Shown here piece by piece: positions 9,521 to 21,425 of a stretch of DNA of 64,000 nucleotides (the stretch's first letter is position 1; each line of letters opens with the position of its first letter). Location: the NCBI GenBank assembly GCA_002049455.2, contig KV918884.1, forward strand, positions 141,331 to 205,330, written 5' to 3'. The notes under the pieces are model-generated. The model was not told the DNA's origin. It saw only the letters and a list, made by a program, of their open reading frames with translations, and did not search any database. The position numbers and the translations under genes are program-made. The DNA comes from Porphyra umbilicalis (Eukaryota; Rhodophyta; Bangiophyceae; Bangiales; Bangiaceae).

Positions 9521-11235
9521 GTGATATCCGACGTTGGCGCGCAGGGCGTTAGCCATAGCGAAACACTTTGTTCAGGTCCCAGTATGTCTACTCGTGGAAC
9601 TGGCGGCACTCAGCGAGCCACAGTCGGCAAGCTGCAAGCTGGCTACCCGCCGCCGGGCGGGGGACAAGGCACTCTTGCCGCCTCCGACGCCCCAACGGAC
9701 GGTGCTCCTACTCATCCCATCCCTGCGAATCAAGCCGCCTCCAGGCACATGCAGATGGTGAAGAGCCTGAAAGCGGCTGATCAAGCACTTCAACGACTCC
9801 TAACGGACCAAGAACGGACTAACGCGTCTCTGGCGCGAGCCAATGACAAGTGGGTCCACCACGTCGAGGCCCTGCGCAAGGTCGACTCCCATGAGGAGGA
9901 ACGCCGTGTGGCTAAGTCTCGCCGCCAGTCAGGCGACAAGACCAAGATTGTCAAGAAGACAAGCAAGGTGACGAAAGACAAGTCCGTCCGCAAGGACGAT
10001 CCGGCAAATGCCGCGCCTTCGTCATCTTCCGATGATTCCGCCTCTGGGTCAAGCCCGACGTCGTCAGATGACGACAACTCCAACAAGACGGACACGTCCT
10101 CCTCGGACGATGGCCCCGAGCCGCCAGGCCCGCCGTCGCTCCTAAGTGGTTCTTCGCCGAGCAACACCTCGAGCGAATCGGACGCGACCGCGCGCAAGCG
10201 CCTCGCGACCCCCACCAAGCGGAAGGAGTGACTTGAAAAAGCCGATAGGATCAAGGTAGTCCGCCCGGCTAATGGCCGATTCAAGACACTCCTGGACTAC
10301 AGAACGTACTTCCTGATCCGCCGTCAACTGGCGTATACGCCTAAGGAGGCACAAAGGTCGCATCGCCTCAACGAACAATTGGACAGAGCGTTCCATGGGC
10401 AACAGCCATTCACAGGAGCCCTGCTCTTGGGCATCTTCACGTTCTGATCGACCTTTCGCCGCGCGTGCGACGCGGCTGGGCTGACGCACGGTCAAGCTCT
10501 TCCGCGCATTGTCTTTCGCCTAGCCGACAACGCCAAAATGGCCTTCTCTTGCGCGCTTAACAGCACCCTCGGACGTCAGCGTTATGCCATCCGTACATAC
10601 GAAGATGCCACAAACTGGCTGCTTTTGAAGTCCGCGACACACGCAACTATGGCTTACGCTTACCAAGTCATCATTACGATGAAGCAACAAGACAACGAGG
10701 CGCCCTCGGCCTTTTGCCACCGCGTGAAAACGCGGTGCAATCTTCTGAACTGTTAGTTCAACATGGAAGACGTTAAGGACGTCTTCATTACGTGTCTTTC
10801 GGACCTTGTGCAAGCGCACGTTCGGGTCTTGAATGACCGATGCCCGGATCGGAATCTATCAGAGGCAGTTGCTACCGCCCAATTGTACTGGGAAGGTACC
10901 AATAAGCTGCGCTTGCAGCGTAAGATGATCCGCCCAACGGCGATCAAAGTCGCTTACGCGACACAAGAGCAGCGGACAACGACGGAATGACCGTTCAAAC
11001 CGGTTCGCACCCCACCGCCCCCTCGGGCCGCCGTCCCTCAAGCCAATCGGGCTGACCTCTGTTACAACTGAAGCAAGCCGGGGCACTTCCCCGCACAGTG
11101 TGCCGAGCCGTATCGCACTCGCGAACGTCGATAACCGCCTATCGGCGTTCATGTCATTGCAGACGGTACCGTCGAAGAAGACGAGATCGAGCAGCCGGCT
11201 GACGCCGTCGACGACTCGAAAAACGCCTAGGCCTG
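9521..11235 (+). pseudogene. gag of chromovirus element 1
   Basis: One reading phase is largely open from 9521 but is broken by stops at 10229 (TGA), 10445 (TGA), 10754 (TAG), 10988 (TGA) and 11068 (TGA). The start could equally be the ATG at 9584, which opens a Ser/Thr/Gly-rich N-terminus followed by a Lys-rich and then Ser/Asp-rich segment (residues about 120-220). Downstream the capsid-like core reads helix-forming sequence. Near 11059-11100 a zinc knuckle of the CCHC type is recognisable as CYN, stop, SKPGHF, AQC, the second Cys codon having become TGA. The product would have packaged the element's RNA. Stops without frame shifts suggest slow point-mutational decay. Confidence 0.65.
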
Positions 11236-11444
11236 GTGCCCAACTTGGGGGTGCCGGCGGTACGCGAAAGCACACGGTGACAAGATTGTTGCGCCACGCC
11301 TTACGGCACTATGAGATCGCCGCCACGCTTGACCCATGCATTTGTGGGATGCGGACCTGCCGCCCTGTACTGGACACGAGCGCAGAAGTGAACATAGTGT
11401 GAGCTACTGTTCTCCCTGCAAACTGGAAGGCTTATGCCGAGAAG

Positions 11445-11651
11445 TTGACCACGCTTCTGCGCATCCGAGATGCAAACAACAACCGTCTCGTGACAAAGTA
11501 TGCCATACATCTGTTTCTAGACATCGGAGGTGTACGTCTATTTGACCGATTCCTCTTTTCCGAGAACTTGTCAGTCCCGCGCATGCTTGGAACCGACTAC
11601 ATTGAACAAAACATCGAGGCGATCTTGCCGTGTTTGCGTGAGATCGTCTAG
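11445..11651 (+). pseudogene. Protease region of chromovirus element 1
   Basis: A frame of 68 residues reads IRDANNNRL, LFLDIGG and LGTDYIE in the order of a retroviral-type aspartic protease, ending with TAG at 11649. The minus-strand element at the right end has the matching string LRDANNARL and LGCTFIE, which supports the assignment. The catalytic Asp motif itself is not clear. Confidence 0.5.
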
Positions 11652-11660
11652 CAGGAAGAC

Positions 11661-13550
11661 GTGCGCTGCACGGAGGAACTGCCTCGGCCAACGCCAATCT
11701 TGGCTTGTATTAATGACAGTGCCTCGGACTGTCATTTGCAAGACAAACCCGTATGGGTGCGAGCCTGTGAACAGGTACGTGTCAACGGACACCAAGAGAA
11801 GTGGATCATGGCCACATGTGACACCCCCGGTATGGTTATCATCACACTGAACGTTCGTTCATGCCGTCATAAGTCAATGGCAGTCGCCCGCGGCCTTGCC
11901 ATCGTCAAGCCCGACGAACCCTTCTTAGTCAAGTTATGCAACTTTGGCAAAGACCAAGTCATTGTTCGCAAGAACTCAACCTTGGGGTTTGCAGAGCCCT
12001 ATCAAGGGCCTATGTTGTCCGCCGTCTTGGTTGCCAACAGTCCAAAGGATGGGACCGATAATTCATCGGACGACGCGAGTCGTGACCCACTCAAGGACCT
12101 TGACCTCAGTGAGGCTCCCGAGTATCTGCACACGCAGATTCGAGATATGCTTGAGACACATTCGTATATGTCGGATGGAATCCTTGGCGTCATTTGTGCT
12201 ACGGAGCACGCCATCGTCCTTCCTCCAGACGCTCTGCCCATACGGGCTCAACCCTACCAGACAGGGCCTTTCAAACGGAAGATCATCTCGGATCAGATCA
12301 TCAAGATGTTGAAGCTCAACGTCACTGCCCCTAGTCATAGTGCTTGGGCGAGCCCCGTGGTACTTGTACCAAAGAAGAACGGCAAAGCCCGATTCTGTGT
12401 CGACTATCGTCGGTACCAGACTTGAACGGCAAAGCCCGATTCTGTGTCGACCATAGTCGGGTTGACCACATCACGAAGCAGCATGCTTATCCCTTGCCTC
12501 GAATGAAGGACTGCCTGGACTCATTGGCAAATGCCCAGGTGTTCACGTCTCTCAACCGCACCGCGGGGTACTGGCAAGTTCCCTTACGTATATACGACCA
12601 AGAGATGACAGAGTTCACGACGCACTGTGGTATACACCACTAGTTGTCAATTCCTTTCGGCTTGCCGAACTCGCCTGCTACCTTTCAGCTTGCGTTGGGT
12701 TTTATCCTCTCGGGCCTGAAGTGGCAGATATTATATGTGTATTTAGAAAATGTCATCATCATTTCCGCGAACGCGGAACAACACGTCCAAGATGTTTACA
12801 CGGTTCTGCACCGTCTCCGCGAAGCCGGGGTTACCCTGAACGTGGAAAAGTGCACATGGCTCTCTGACAAAGTCGAGGACCTCGGACACATTGTCCGCCC
12901 CAGGCAGCTGCACAAGCATAACAAGAACGCTGACGCTCTCAAGCACTTCAAGTTCCCAACGACAACGACCCAGCTGAATAGCTTCTTGGGCTTGTGCAAT
13001 GTCTATCGACGTTTCGTCAAGGACGTTGCCACACGAGCGAAACCCCTGAGCGCCCTGACTTGGGACGAAATCCCACTGGATCAACCACCGCCGACGGACG
13101 TGGCTATCGCCGCCTTCGAGGACCTTCGCAACGCACTGTTGTGCCCACCGGAACTTGCCTCGCCAAAGGCCAATCGAAAGCTTGTCGTCGACGCTCACGC
13201 ATTCGCCGACGAAGTCGGTTGTACCCTGCCTCAAGAAGAACCGGTCGAAATGCTTCATCCTGTCAGATATTGGAGCCGAGGCCTCACTGCTGCAGAGCAA
13301 AACAACTCGACCACAGAGCGCGAATGCCTCGGCGTCGTGCCGGCTGTCCTCGAGATGCGGCATTTCCTCGACGGGCAAAAGTTCCTCACCGAACGGATCA
13401 CCAAGCGCTTTGCTGGATCTACAGCATGACCAACTCAAGCGGACGCTTGATGCGATGGCGACTTCGCCTCTCCGAATACACATTCGATATTGTTTATGAA
13501 CCATGTGCATGGCATCACTTGTCCGACTTCTTGTCGCGCGCCTCAACGGT
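11661..13550 (+). pseudogene. Reverse transcriptase and RNase H of chromovirus element 1
   Basis: It begins in one phase (11661-12425) with the thumb-proximal linker and the RT start VVLVPKKNGKARFCVDYR. A 48-bp tandem duplication at about 12377-12472 then shifts the phase. RT continues from 12425 to 13429, with one TAG at 12641 just before IPFGLPNSPATFQ. The catalytic box, normally YLDD, reads YLEN at about 12739, so both active-site aspartates are changed and the enzyme would be dead. RNase H follows (VDAHAFADEVG, then HHDH-like sequence). A second frame change near 13400-13440 leads into the DHQAL and RLSEY end of RNase H. Confidence 0.8.
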
Positions 13551-14450
13551 GGCCCCGCCAGAAGATATCCATTATCGTGTACCTTGCCTGGCATTGGCCG
13601 AGCCGGCCAACGGCGTAACGACGGAGAGGCACACGAAACCGACACACCCGAACCGGTGGAGTTCGACGTCGTTGTCAAAGCACAACAGACAGATGACTAC
13701 TGTGTCGAGATGTCCACTCGCGTGGAACGCGGAACGGCCAAGGCCTTCTTCCGCAACGAGCATCACGCTCTGTATCGCTGGTCGCCTTACGGCAACCAAT
13801 TGGTCATACAAAAATCATTGCGCGAACGCGTCTTGACGCTTTAGAACCACGCCATAGTGGCAGCCCATCCTTGTATCAATCGAATGTATTTCAACATGAG
13901 AAAGGCGTATTACTACCCTTCGATGGTAAGGGACATCCGCACCACCATCTCCAAGTGCACAATTTGTGCTCAAGACCGCCTCGCCTTGCGGAGACACACC
14001 ACGCCCTTGACGCTAATCCCAGCTACTTAGACTTTAAGGGAACTGTCCGTTGACATCTTTGGGCCCATCCCGGCCTCTAAGAAGGGCAATCGCTTCATCT
14101 TGCTTATCACCGACAGCTTCGCCAACCTCACGAAGTGTATCGCCTTACGACGAATTACGGCCATGTCCGTGGCGAAAGCCATCATCGACGCGTGGAAGTC
14201 CGTCTACGGGGCACCGGACCGGATCCTACCGGACCAAGGGCCCCAGTTCACGTTGAACTTCTTCATCGCCGTGAAGAAAATGCTTGGCATTGAAACGGTT
14301 CGCACCACGGCGTATCACTCCCAAACCAATGGGCAAGCTGAACGGTACAACCGTACTATGGTCACTCATTTGCGACACTACGTCGCTGATGACCCATCCA
14401 GATGGGACGAGCTACTCCCGGTCCTCACCGATGCATAAAATAGCCAAACG
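13551..14450 (+). pseudogene. Integrase core of chromovirus element 1
   Basis: The zinc-binding part (HPCINRMYF, then CTICAQD) lies near 13862-13975. The catalytic core follows in phase 0: VDIFGP (first Asp), PDQGPQF (second Asp, near 14230) and NGQAERYNRT (Glu, near 14336). A TAA at 14436 falls where related integrases read Tyr in a YNSQTHR-like string. The enzyme would join the element's cDNA to chromosomal DNA. The core triad is present, but the frame is broken. Confidence 0.75.
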
Positions 14451-15120
14451 CATCGCTCTGCGGGTATCGCTCCATTTGAGCTCGTTCTCCCAAGGCAGAT
14501 CCCCAACCCCACGGTTCGCAATTTGCCCCCGGGCACTCCTCTGGCCAATAAGGGAATGCTCAATCATGGGTCACCGCCACCTCGCGAGGACAAAATCATG
14601 GCCCGCATTCGCAGGGAAATCGCCGTTGTCGTCAAGGCCTTGCGTAAGACGCAACAACGTTACGAACGTAACTTCGACCACCGGGTCGCAACCCGCAATG
14701 CGGACGTCAAGATCGGCGACTACGTATACACGACCAACCACAATCGGCAAAACAAGCTGCGAAGCAAGGCCATTGGACCCTCCGTGGTCGTTAATGCGGA
14801 CACGGATGCCTCCACGGTCGTCATTGCCTATGACGGGGGGGGAAAACATGTCAGCAGTGACCATGTCACACCAGCTGCTCGTCCAACGACGACAGACACG
14901 GTGCTGCACCCCGTGCTAGATGGTCCAGACCAATGCAAGCCACCCCCGTCAACCGCGGTCGAGTACGTGCCTGACAAACGTTCAGGCTTACGCCGGACAG
15001 GTGACAGCTACAGCGCTAAAGTGGACTGGTTCGACTCCGGGTCGAAAAACGACATCTGGGAGCCCCGGGAGAACGTCAAACGCAACGTAGTGGTGAGCTT
15101 TATTCGACAGAAAAAGAAGC
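14451..15120 (+). pseudogene. Integrase C-terminus with chromodomain, element 1
   Basis: In phase 0 the frame (ORF from 14523) reads the GPY-type module, with IGDYVYTTN and SKAIGP near 14718-14785. It then reads a chromodomain at about 14968-15105: VEYVPDKR, VDWFDSGSKNDIWEPREN and VVVSFI. Chromodomains on integrases bind modified histone tails and steer insertion, which defines chromoviruses. The aromatic positions (Tyr near the start, Trp in VDWF, Trp in DIWEP) are kept. Confidence 0.75.
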
Positions 15121-15929
15121 AAGTACCGGGGTGCGAATGTCAAATGCCAACTCAGCGAAGTTGCCGACAAGTCGGGCTCACAACCGTGGCCAACATCGTC
15201 ATGGACTCCACGTGGATGCCAACTATAAAACATTTCCATGTTACCGGTGCCGGAGTTATCGATGCCATTATCTCATGGACAGATTTAACTACCGCCACCG
15301 TAATCAAGGAAGACATTCCTGTCGCGTGGCTGAAGTTGACCCTGCCCTCTATGACGCACAGCTTTGCGTATGGTTCGAAACTAGCTTTGCAGCATTTTGC
15401 TCGGTTCAACAGTGCGTACGGTCCGTACACCCACGTGGGACATAAATCCGCGAAAGCGACTCTGATCGAAGCCGATCCATCGGTACTAGTGCTTCTCGAC
15501 GGGTTCCTTGTACGACCGGTACAGCACTTGGATTCAATTCTTCGTCGCCTGGTGACTTTTACCGAGGAAGTGACCGTGGTCATACTACAATGGACCAACA
15601 CCAGTTGGTACGCTACCGCCATCCGCGCATGTCTCGGGTACGAGGTACTTTTATCAACAGGTGCAAGGGATACGAATCCCACACCATGGGCTATGCTGGC
15701 CGGCCACTTCCTCCATCGCTATGATGACAAACAAAAGAAATGGATAGTGGACACCAACATGTCGAACGACAAACAACCACAAGACGAAAAGAACATCTAC
15801 ACCGTGAAGGCGTACGCCCGCGACATGAACACACACTGCCGCAAGAGTCAGCCGAGCACTTCACCTAGCAGTAACCCCTTCCCTTTCTCCTTTTCATCGC
15901 TACGACGCCAGTCGCGACGGCAGAGGTGA
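15121..15929 (+). CDS. Extra C-terminal region of element 1 pol
   Basis: The 14523-15929 frame does not end after the chromodomain but runs on for about 270 residues without a stop. It contains a hydrophobic stretch and the string VILQWTNTSWYATAI near 15579-15625, and ends in a Ser/Arg-rich tail. Most chromovirus integrases stop soon after the chromodomain. The Trp-rich string recalls short motifs seen in other retroelement proteins, but I cannot assign a domain. Given how many stops hit the rest of pol, 270 clean codons suggest either selection or luck. Confidence 0.45.
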
Positions 15930-15984
15930 CGAGAGCCAACGCTGGCCACCGACTCCTAGGAGACGCTACGCCCGCGCGTGTATT

Positions 15985-16747
15985 GTGCCGACGGCGGGTC
16001 TTCGCCCGACGGTCCCCCGTCCGCATGGGCACGGCGCCCCAGGACGCTCTGAGAAATGGAGCTCGTCGGCTCAATCGCCTCCTTTGGCTGAACAGCCTCG
16101 AGGTGCTAAGCAAAGCACTCGTGTTTGGCATCGACATCAACGACGAAAGCCACTGCCTGCCAAAAAATTGCCAAGACCGACTCAACCCCTCGCTCGTTCG
16201 CCTGCTCCACAGAACGGCGCAAGCCGGTCACTTGATCCACCCAGGCATTGGCCATTTCTGGCACAAGAGCCCAACGGGGAGCGCGAAGGCGCACATCGCG
16301 CACGCGCACCAACCAAAACGCGGCAACTGCCGCAAAGGAAGAGGCCCACGTCGGCCAAGTGGCCTCTACGGCGCGTGGCGGCGATATCGCCCGCTAGCGA
16401 TCGCGACGGGGAAATCGCGAGCGATCGCGACGCGGCAAACGCAGACGGTGTTAACCACCACGATGGCCACCAATGGCATCAGCCCCTTGCGGATGGGTCT
16501 GTTGAACGCGCCGCCACACCCCGAGGTGGCTCCGAGGAACCGGTGCCCCATGGGCATGCGCGTTCAGATCAGGTGTCAAGTCGAAGTCGACACACGCATG
16601 TGAAAGGCAAATGCCGAACTCCGTTGACTCATCAACCGTCACGCGCACGTGTCGCGGCTCGCCGGTCGCTTTTTCCCGACGGATCACGTCCTGAAGGACG
16701 ACCCCCCACTGGAACACGTCCATGGCTCGGCGCATCTTGCCGATCAA
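15985..16747 (-). pseudogene. Antisense coding remnants after pol, part 3 (element 1)
   Basis: Minus-strand frames at 16747-16451 and 16312-16106 read plausible protein (for example RRAMDVFQWGVVLQDVIRRE and DQVTGLRRSVEQANERG). They lie between the end of pol and the 3' LTR. The overlapping plus frames are Arg/Pro-rich and look like shadows. These would be the C-terminal part of an ORF that converges on pol. No family is recognised. Confidence 0.3.
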
Positions 16748-17150
16748 GGTATGTGCCGCCTCGCCGTTTGGCGCCTCACGCAGTTTGGACGTGTCCAGTA
16801 CGTTGCCGGTGACTTAGTGTCTTCCCTTCCAGACGGACGAAGACCTTGACCTGTTGAAGGGTGCAAACCCACGCGGAAATCAGAATGCAATAGTACTCTG
16901 AGTACACAACCTGTCAATCAGAGCTATACTCATTTCGCAACGAGCCCGCCAGGTACGACACCACCACCGGGGTCGCCACCCAAAGATCGGTCTTGGGCTC
17001 CCAGTCTGGGACTGGCGGAAGCCAACGAGATAGTTCAAATAACTTCGGCGCCCAAAGCAACCCAGCTGACCACTCCGTCGGCAGTAGCCCGCGCCCTCAG
17101 AAGATCCGTGTGTCCGCCGCTCGGCGAAGTTTGGTCGCGAACAGCGGCAG

Positions 17151-17705
17151 TCAAAAAGGGTTCGGTAGCTCGCTCATGCGAAGGCTTCGATCTTCATCGA
17201 CAGCGCCGTTCTCCGCTGCCGCCACCAGCGTAAGATGATCCAGGTACTCTGCCGAACCGGCGTCGTGGCCGATCGGCACTGCGAGGTCCGTGGCCACCGA
17301 GCTCTCAAAGAGGACCGCTTTCGGCCAGTTCGGCAAGAAGCGGAAAAACTTGTCGGCCGCTGCCTCAAAAGTCGCGGTCCTCCTCATGGGAAACACCAGA
17401 GCTTTGGTGTACATCAGACGGTGGAATGGGTCCAACGGCACTTGATACCGAATGGCTTCGTTGCAAATAGACATGCCCTCGTACATACGGCGCTGTGGCC
17501 CCTCGTTCCGAAATAACGCGTCGCCATGGACCTCTGCCACGCGGTCACCAGCATTTCTGAGCGGGCCGGGTAGGGCCGACACGTCTACTAGGCCCGGCAG
17601 GGCCTCGTACCGCGCGTGGAGACGCGCAGTGTGCCCGCAAGCGCAGATGCGGATGCAAAAGGCATACAGACCTTGGTCAGCAATGACCGCGACCCCGTCG
17701 ACCAC
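17151..17705 (-). pseudogene. Antisense ORF, central conserved part (element 1)
   Basis: A 184-residue minus-strand frame with ordinary protein composition. Strings such as ADQGLYAF, RRMYEG, PLDPFHRLMY, ATFEAA and DAGSAEYLDHLTLVAAA can be laid in the same order against AEHGAIFL, RLLTYEY, PCHPLQGTAYV, RVFEPS and DRGAADSMEEYDAIVRAV of the plus-strand ORF at 57834-59194, next to the second chromovirus. The similarity is weak but collinear. I infer a protein shared by this lineage of elements and encoded opposite to pol. The function is unknown. Confidence 0.4.
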
Positions 17706-17730
17706 CCTGGTCGGGCCATGTGCGCAAAAT

Positions 17731-18601
17731 CTAAGCAGGCAGGCCGAACCTGGCGCAGTATCTCCAGCTCGGTGGACCGATCGACGTCGGGTCCGTCACC
17801 CCCAACGGCGTCAGGCACGTGCGCCTCGCCGTTGGCGTTGCCGCCGTCCACCGCCATCGCTGCGGGGTCGACGATGCTGGTACCTGGGTGTTAACCAGTA
17901 CCGCTTTCGTGAGTAGCCGCCAGGAAAATGTCCCGCGCCACGAGGCAAACCGCCCGCGCCACCAGCCGTTGCCTCCCGCGCCGCAAGGCAAACTGCTGGC
18001 GCCGCCGGCCATCGCCGCCCGCACAGCCGGCCGTAGCCTCCCGCGCCGCCGGCCTTTTCCGCCAGCGCCGCTGGCCGTCGCCGCCCGCGCCGCCGGCGAT
18101 TGCCGACCTCGCCGCCGGCCATGCCGCCCTTGCCCGTGGCCTTGCAGGCCTTGCCACTGGCCTTGCCGCCCTTGCCGCCGCCGCGCTGAGCCGCCGGGCT
18201 GATCGCCGTCGCCAACGGGCTCCTCGCCCTTGCCGCCGGCCTTGACGCCCTTTCCGCCTTTGCGCGCCTCGTCCGGGCACTCCGCGCCTTCCCCCCTGGC
18301 CCCTTGCCCACGCTGAACGGGACCTCAACCTCGCGGTTGCCCACCTCACGGTGTAGCTCCCAGACTCCAGACTTGCCATTGGGCCTCAAGCTGTGCGCGA
18401 CCACGATGACAAGGGGTAGCCCCGTGCCGACATACGCGGACCCGCGCAAAACACGGTGACAACCGGCCGCAGGATACGCACCCCCTTTTCAACACGGTCC
18501 CGCGTCCCGGCTTTTGCCTTATCGCCGTGGTAGTCAAACCCCGACGAAGCTGGCGACACCAGGCACCGACCACCGTAATTCCAGCACGTGCTGCTCGGCA
18601 C
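17731..18601 (-). pseudogene. Antisense ORF, N-terminal part with Ala/Gly/Arg tract (element 1)
   Basis: Minus-strand frames at 18601-18386 and 18449-17811 overlap, and a single frame change near 18430 would join them (RVEKGVRILRPVVTVFCAG, then SAYVGTGLPLVIVVAHSL). About 18290-17900 is an Ala/Gly/Arg/Lys-rich low-complexity tract built on GCC/CGC triplets. The order matches the plus-strand ORF at 47193-59194: hydrophobic core, VPF motif, then the AEHG-like segment. The direction is opposite to pol in both elements. Confidence 0.35.
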
Positions 18602-18942
18602 GCTCGCAAACCGACGGGTCTTAACCCCGTCACCCCGAACTGGACCCCCTCACCCACACTCATGTGTAGGCCCGCCTGCGCGGGCAAGCGTACGCGTAAG
18701 CGCCGATCTGACCCACAGAGCAAGCCTCTCGCCGCACACGCACGCGCGTACGTGGTCTTCCGGTCGCAACCGACAACAGCAAGCCGCCACCCTCCCCCGA
18801 CCGAGACGGATCGGGGCCCCTCCACGACGCTCGCAGCCGGGCGGTTACGCCTGCGCGGGCCAGTCAGAGTCCGCGATCGCCCGATCGGATGTCACCATCC
18901 TCGGATCTCACCGAGACGGTTTGAATCTCGCGTATGAGGTAT

Positions 18943-19341
18943 ACAGCATATCTCTGCTCGAAATTGGCCAACTGCCACCAGTAGGCCCCTTGACTGAACA
19001 AAGCCCCTGTACTGTGGGAATTGGCCTGTGGCATGCCCTTTGGGGGGTTACTTCCGCATTTTTCTTTTTTTATTGTTTGTTTGCTTGCCTGTCTTATCCG
19101 TCTGCCGGCACTCATTTCGACCGCTCGTGATCGGACGGTCGATCGACCAGTGCCCTCGTTTATACTTAATCACCATGCGTCCGGAGTCGCCGTCGTGGGC
19201 ACCATCCTGCTCCCCATCAGATGCCCTTCAACAACAGTTCTGTCTTCCTTGCCGCGACGGCGATAGAACTCGCAATATTTCTTGGCTACGGTCGGTCTCA
19301 ATACACAGGTATGTGAACAACGTTATCAATACCACAATTTT
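18943..19341 (+). repeat. 3' LTR of chromovirus element 1
   Basis: Partner of 8958-9354. The polypurine tract expected just before it is not obvious (the sequence reads GTATGAGGTATACAG), perhaps through decay. Confidence 0.7.
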
Positions 19342-20588
19342 CGGTCGAAAGAGAGACGATTCTCAGTGCTTCCCTGCCTCGCCGATCTCCGACGATGGTA
19401 GATGCCAACTGCTGCTGTGGAATGAGACTGTGGAACCAGACGGCCTTTAACGGAAATCCGGCAAGGCCAAGCAGCCACAACGAAGAGATGCCATGCTCCT
19501 CTGGCATTGGAAGCGCCCTTGAATAGAGCTCTGTGTCTCTTCACCTCTGCATTGAGTTCTCCGCTTCGTTCCGGTGGATACTCCGGCTGACCTCGCGCCT
19601 CGCCATTTGATGAAAATTCTCAAAGAACAGCACGCATATTGCTGAGCCGAGCTGTCCCGACGGTAACGTACGATCAAGCAGATCGAACACGCGATGGCCA
19701 GACGTTAGCTCCCATTTTCCAATGAATGGAAGCAGGCGACGTAGATCGATCATGAGGCATTCGCCGAGACGTTGGATCTCCACGACAGTTGGCCGCTCCA
19801 TCACGGCTTGCCCTCCGTTAGACGAAGGCGTAGGCTCATAAAAAAGAGCAGTAGAAACATGTCGTAGAGCCTTCAGTGCGCGAAGCGTAGCAGGGGCTGA
19901 CGGATCTGCTAATTTTGTGTCTACTCAGATGGTCTCAACACCAGCTTTTTTTGAATCATATGCGACTCTTGCCGCAACTTCTTGAATATGGCTAAGATAC
20001 ATATCCTCAGCCAATACAGTATGGAAACGACAAAGAACAGGGATTCTATTCAGAATATATCAGATTATTGAATAATTACGTCTCTCAGAATGAATTTTCA
20101 AGCCGTGCTGCCAAAAGAATCAACAAGCTGGTTGCTGTGCAAGCTTTAAATGTGGCGCACGCCAGACTATGGTCAGCAGTGAGCTTTCGAAAGTCAATAT
20201 GGGGCAAGCGGCTTCGGCTTTGGTTTCCATCATCGTATCTCGGTTAGCCGTTTGTCTTGCCACTCGTTCTAATGTTTGTGGGCCTTCCATGAGCGGCCAT
20301 GCGCGACGTTCGTCATAACAGTTTACTGTCAAGTATCGGCCCTGAGTCTTCTCACTTCTGTTCAGCACTATATGAACATGTGCCTGCGTCCTTTGTCCCG
20401 ACTCCGAGCATTGTCTGGCGCTTGGCAAGCGAGGTTTTCTGAGGTAGGTGGATGTCTTTATTACACGCATGCTCGGTCAATAGACTTGCGTTTACCTACT
20501 TTAAAGCCAACGAATGCTGGTACCATTCACATAACAGTGTATGCAATCGGGCTCGTTCTTTTTGAATGTGAGTGGATCCGAGTATATC
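19342..20588. other. Unassigned stretch with one possible exon
   Basis: A minus frame at 19804-19541 (87 residues, reading LRRLLPFIGKWELTSGHRVF) has an ordinary protein composition but no recognised motif. It could be a fragment of an old gene or element. From 19900 to 20590 I see only AT-rich unique DNA and short frames. Confidence 0.35.
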
Positions 20589-21046
20589 TATTGCTTTCCA
20601 CCAAAAAATGGCGATTGCAGAGAGAATGGAGGAAGATTCGACGACACAGCATAAAAATGGAGTCGGATTGGCTGTTCGACAAGCCACGATCGTACTTTTG
20701 GCTGAGAGTTGCCGCCAGTAATCTTGCAAGCCAATAAACGTGTCTTGCAGGGGTCACGCAGAGCCATTGCAACCCACAATGAGATTTTGAGATTTTTGGG
20801 CCGCTTGCTCGGTCCTCAAGAGGGCATGGAGAGGGTTCTGGGCCGGACGTGTGATTTGTCATGAAATCAACAAATTTGTTCACATTTGTTGAGATCCTGA
20901 TGTGCGTTTCCAGCGCGCAGAGCTGCATGAGGAGACTGTGTAAGGAACTCACGTGATTCCTAGCCTTTCCATTGGTCCACGTACGCTGTTGAATGATTGC
21001 AACCACTCTGCAACCGGTCTTTTTTAGAGGTCAGCAATATCCACAA
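20589..21046. mobile_element. Small inverted-repeat DNA element, family B, copy 1
   Basis: The left end reads ATTGCTTTCCACCAAAAAAT then GGCGATTGCAGAG, and the right end is the inverse of ATTGCTGACCTCTAAAAAAG then ACCGGTTGCAGAG. These are imperfect terminal inverted repeats of about 33 bases. The whole sequence is a diverged reverse complement of 30690-31145, sharing for example CACAATGAGATTTTGAG and CTCACGTGATTCCTAGCC. No coding capacity is evident, and the target duplication is unclear. Confidence 0.7.
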
Positions 21047-21425
21047 TATCACAGTGCAATGTATTTTTCAAAGCCTCTGAAGCGTAGTAGCCACATGTGC
21101 ACAGGTAGGTTGAGTGTGAACGCCATACTCAAAGACCGTGGGACTCATGGTGAGCAGCACGGCGTAGTCAGTCATGAAGAGCGTTGTGCCACCCATGTTT
21201 TCAGGCTCGAAGGAGGAAAGTACCGTGTGTTTCGGAACATGTTCTGCACTGCGGCGCATTTTCACCTCGAACATCTGACGCTGCTTGATAGAGAGTAACT
21301 GGTGCGCTTACATTAGTAGGTTTGATTTAGTCTTGTAGTACAGAGGATGAGACGGAGATACGATCTCATGTTCGTGTATGTCGAACGTCTCTGGACCTCG
21401 AGCATCAGTCAGGTAAGTATTCAGG
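21047..21425. other. No recognisable gene
   Basis: Short frames only, on both strands. I see no repeat or motif. Confidence 0.4.

Larger units (their letters stand above)
8958..19341 (+). mobile_element. Degenerate Ty3/gypsy chromovirus (element 1)
   Basis: This is a complete but old LTR element: LTRs at 8958-9354 and 18943-19341, a primer-site-like string, gag with a broken zinc knuckle, protease, reverse transcriptase/RNase H, integrase and a chromodomain. A 3-kb tail follows that is open mainly on the minus strand. The protease and reverse transcriptase regions resemble the minus-strand pol at 60003-63908, so the two belong to one lineage. The LTRs differ by very roughly a fifth of their positions by eye, and many stops interrupt the frames, so this is an ancient insertion that cannot move by itself. 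I could not define a target-site duplication. Confidence 0.85.
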
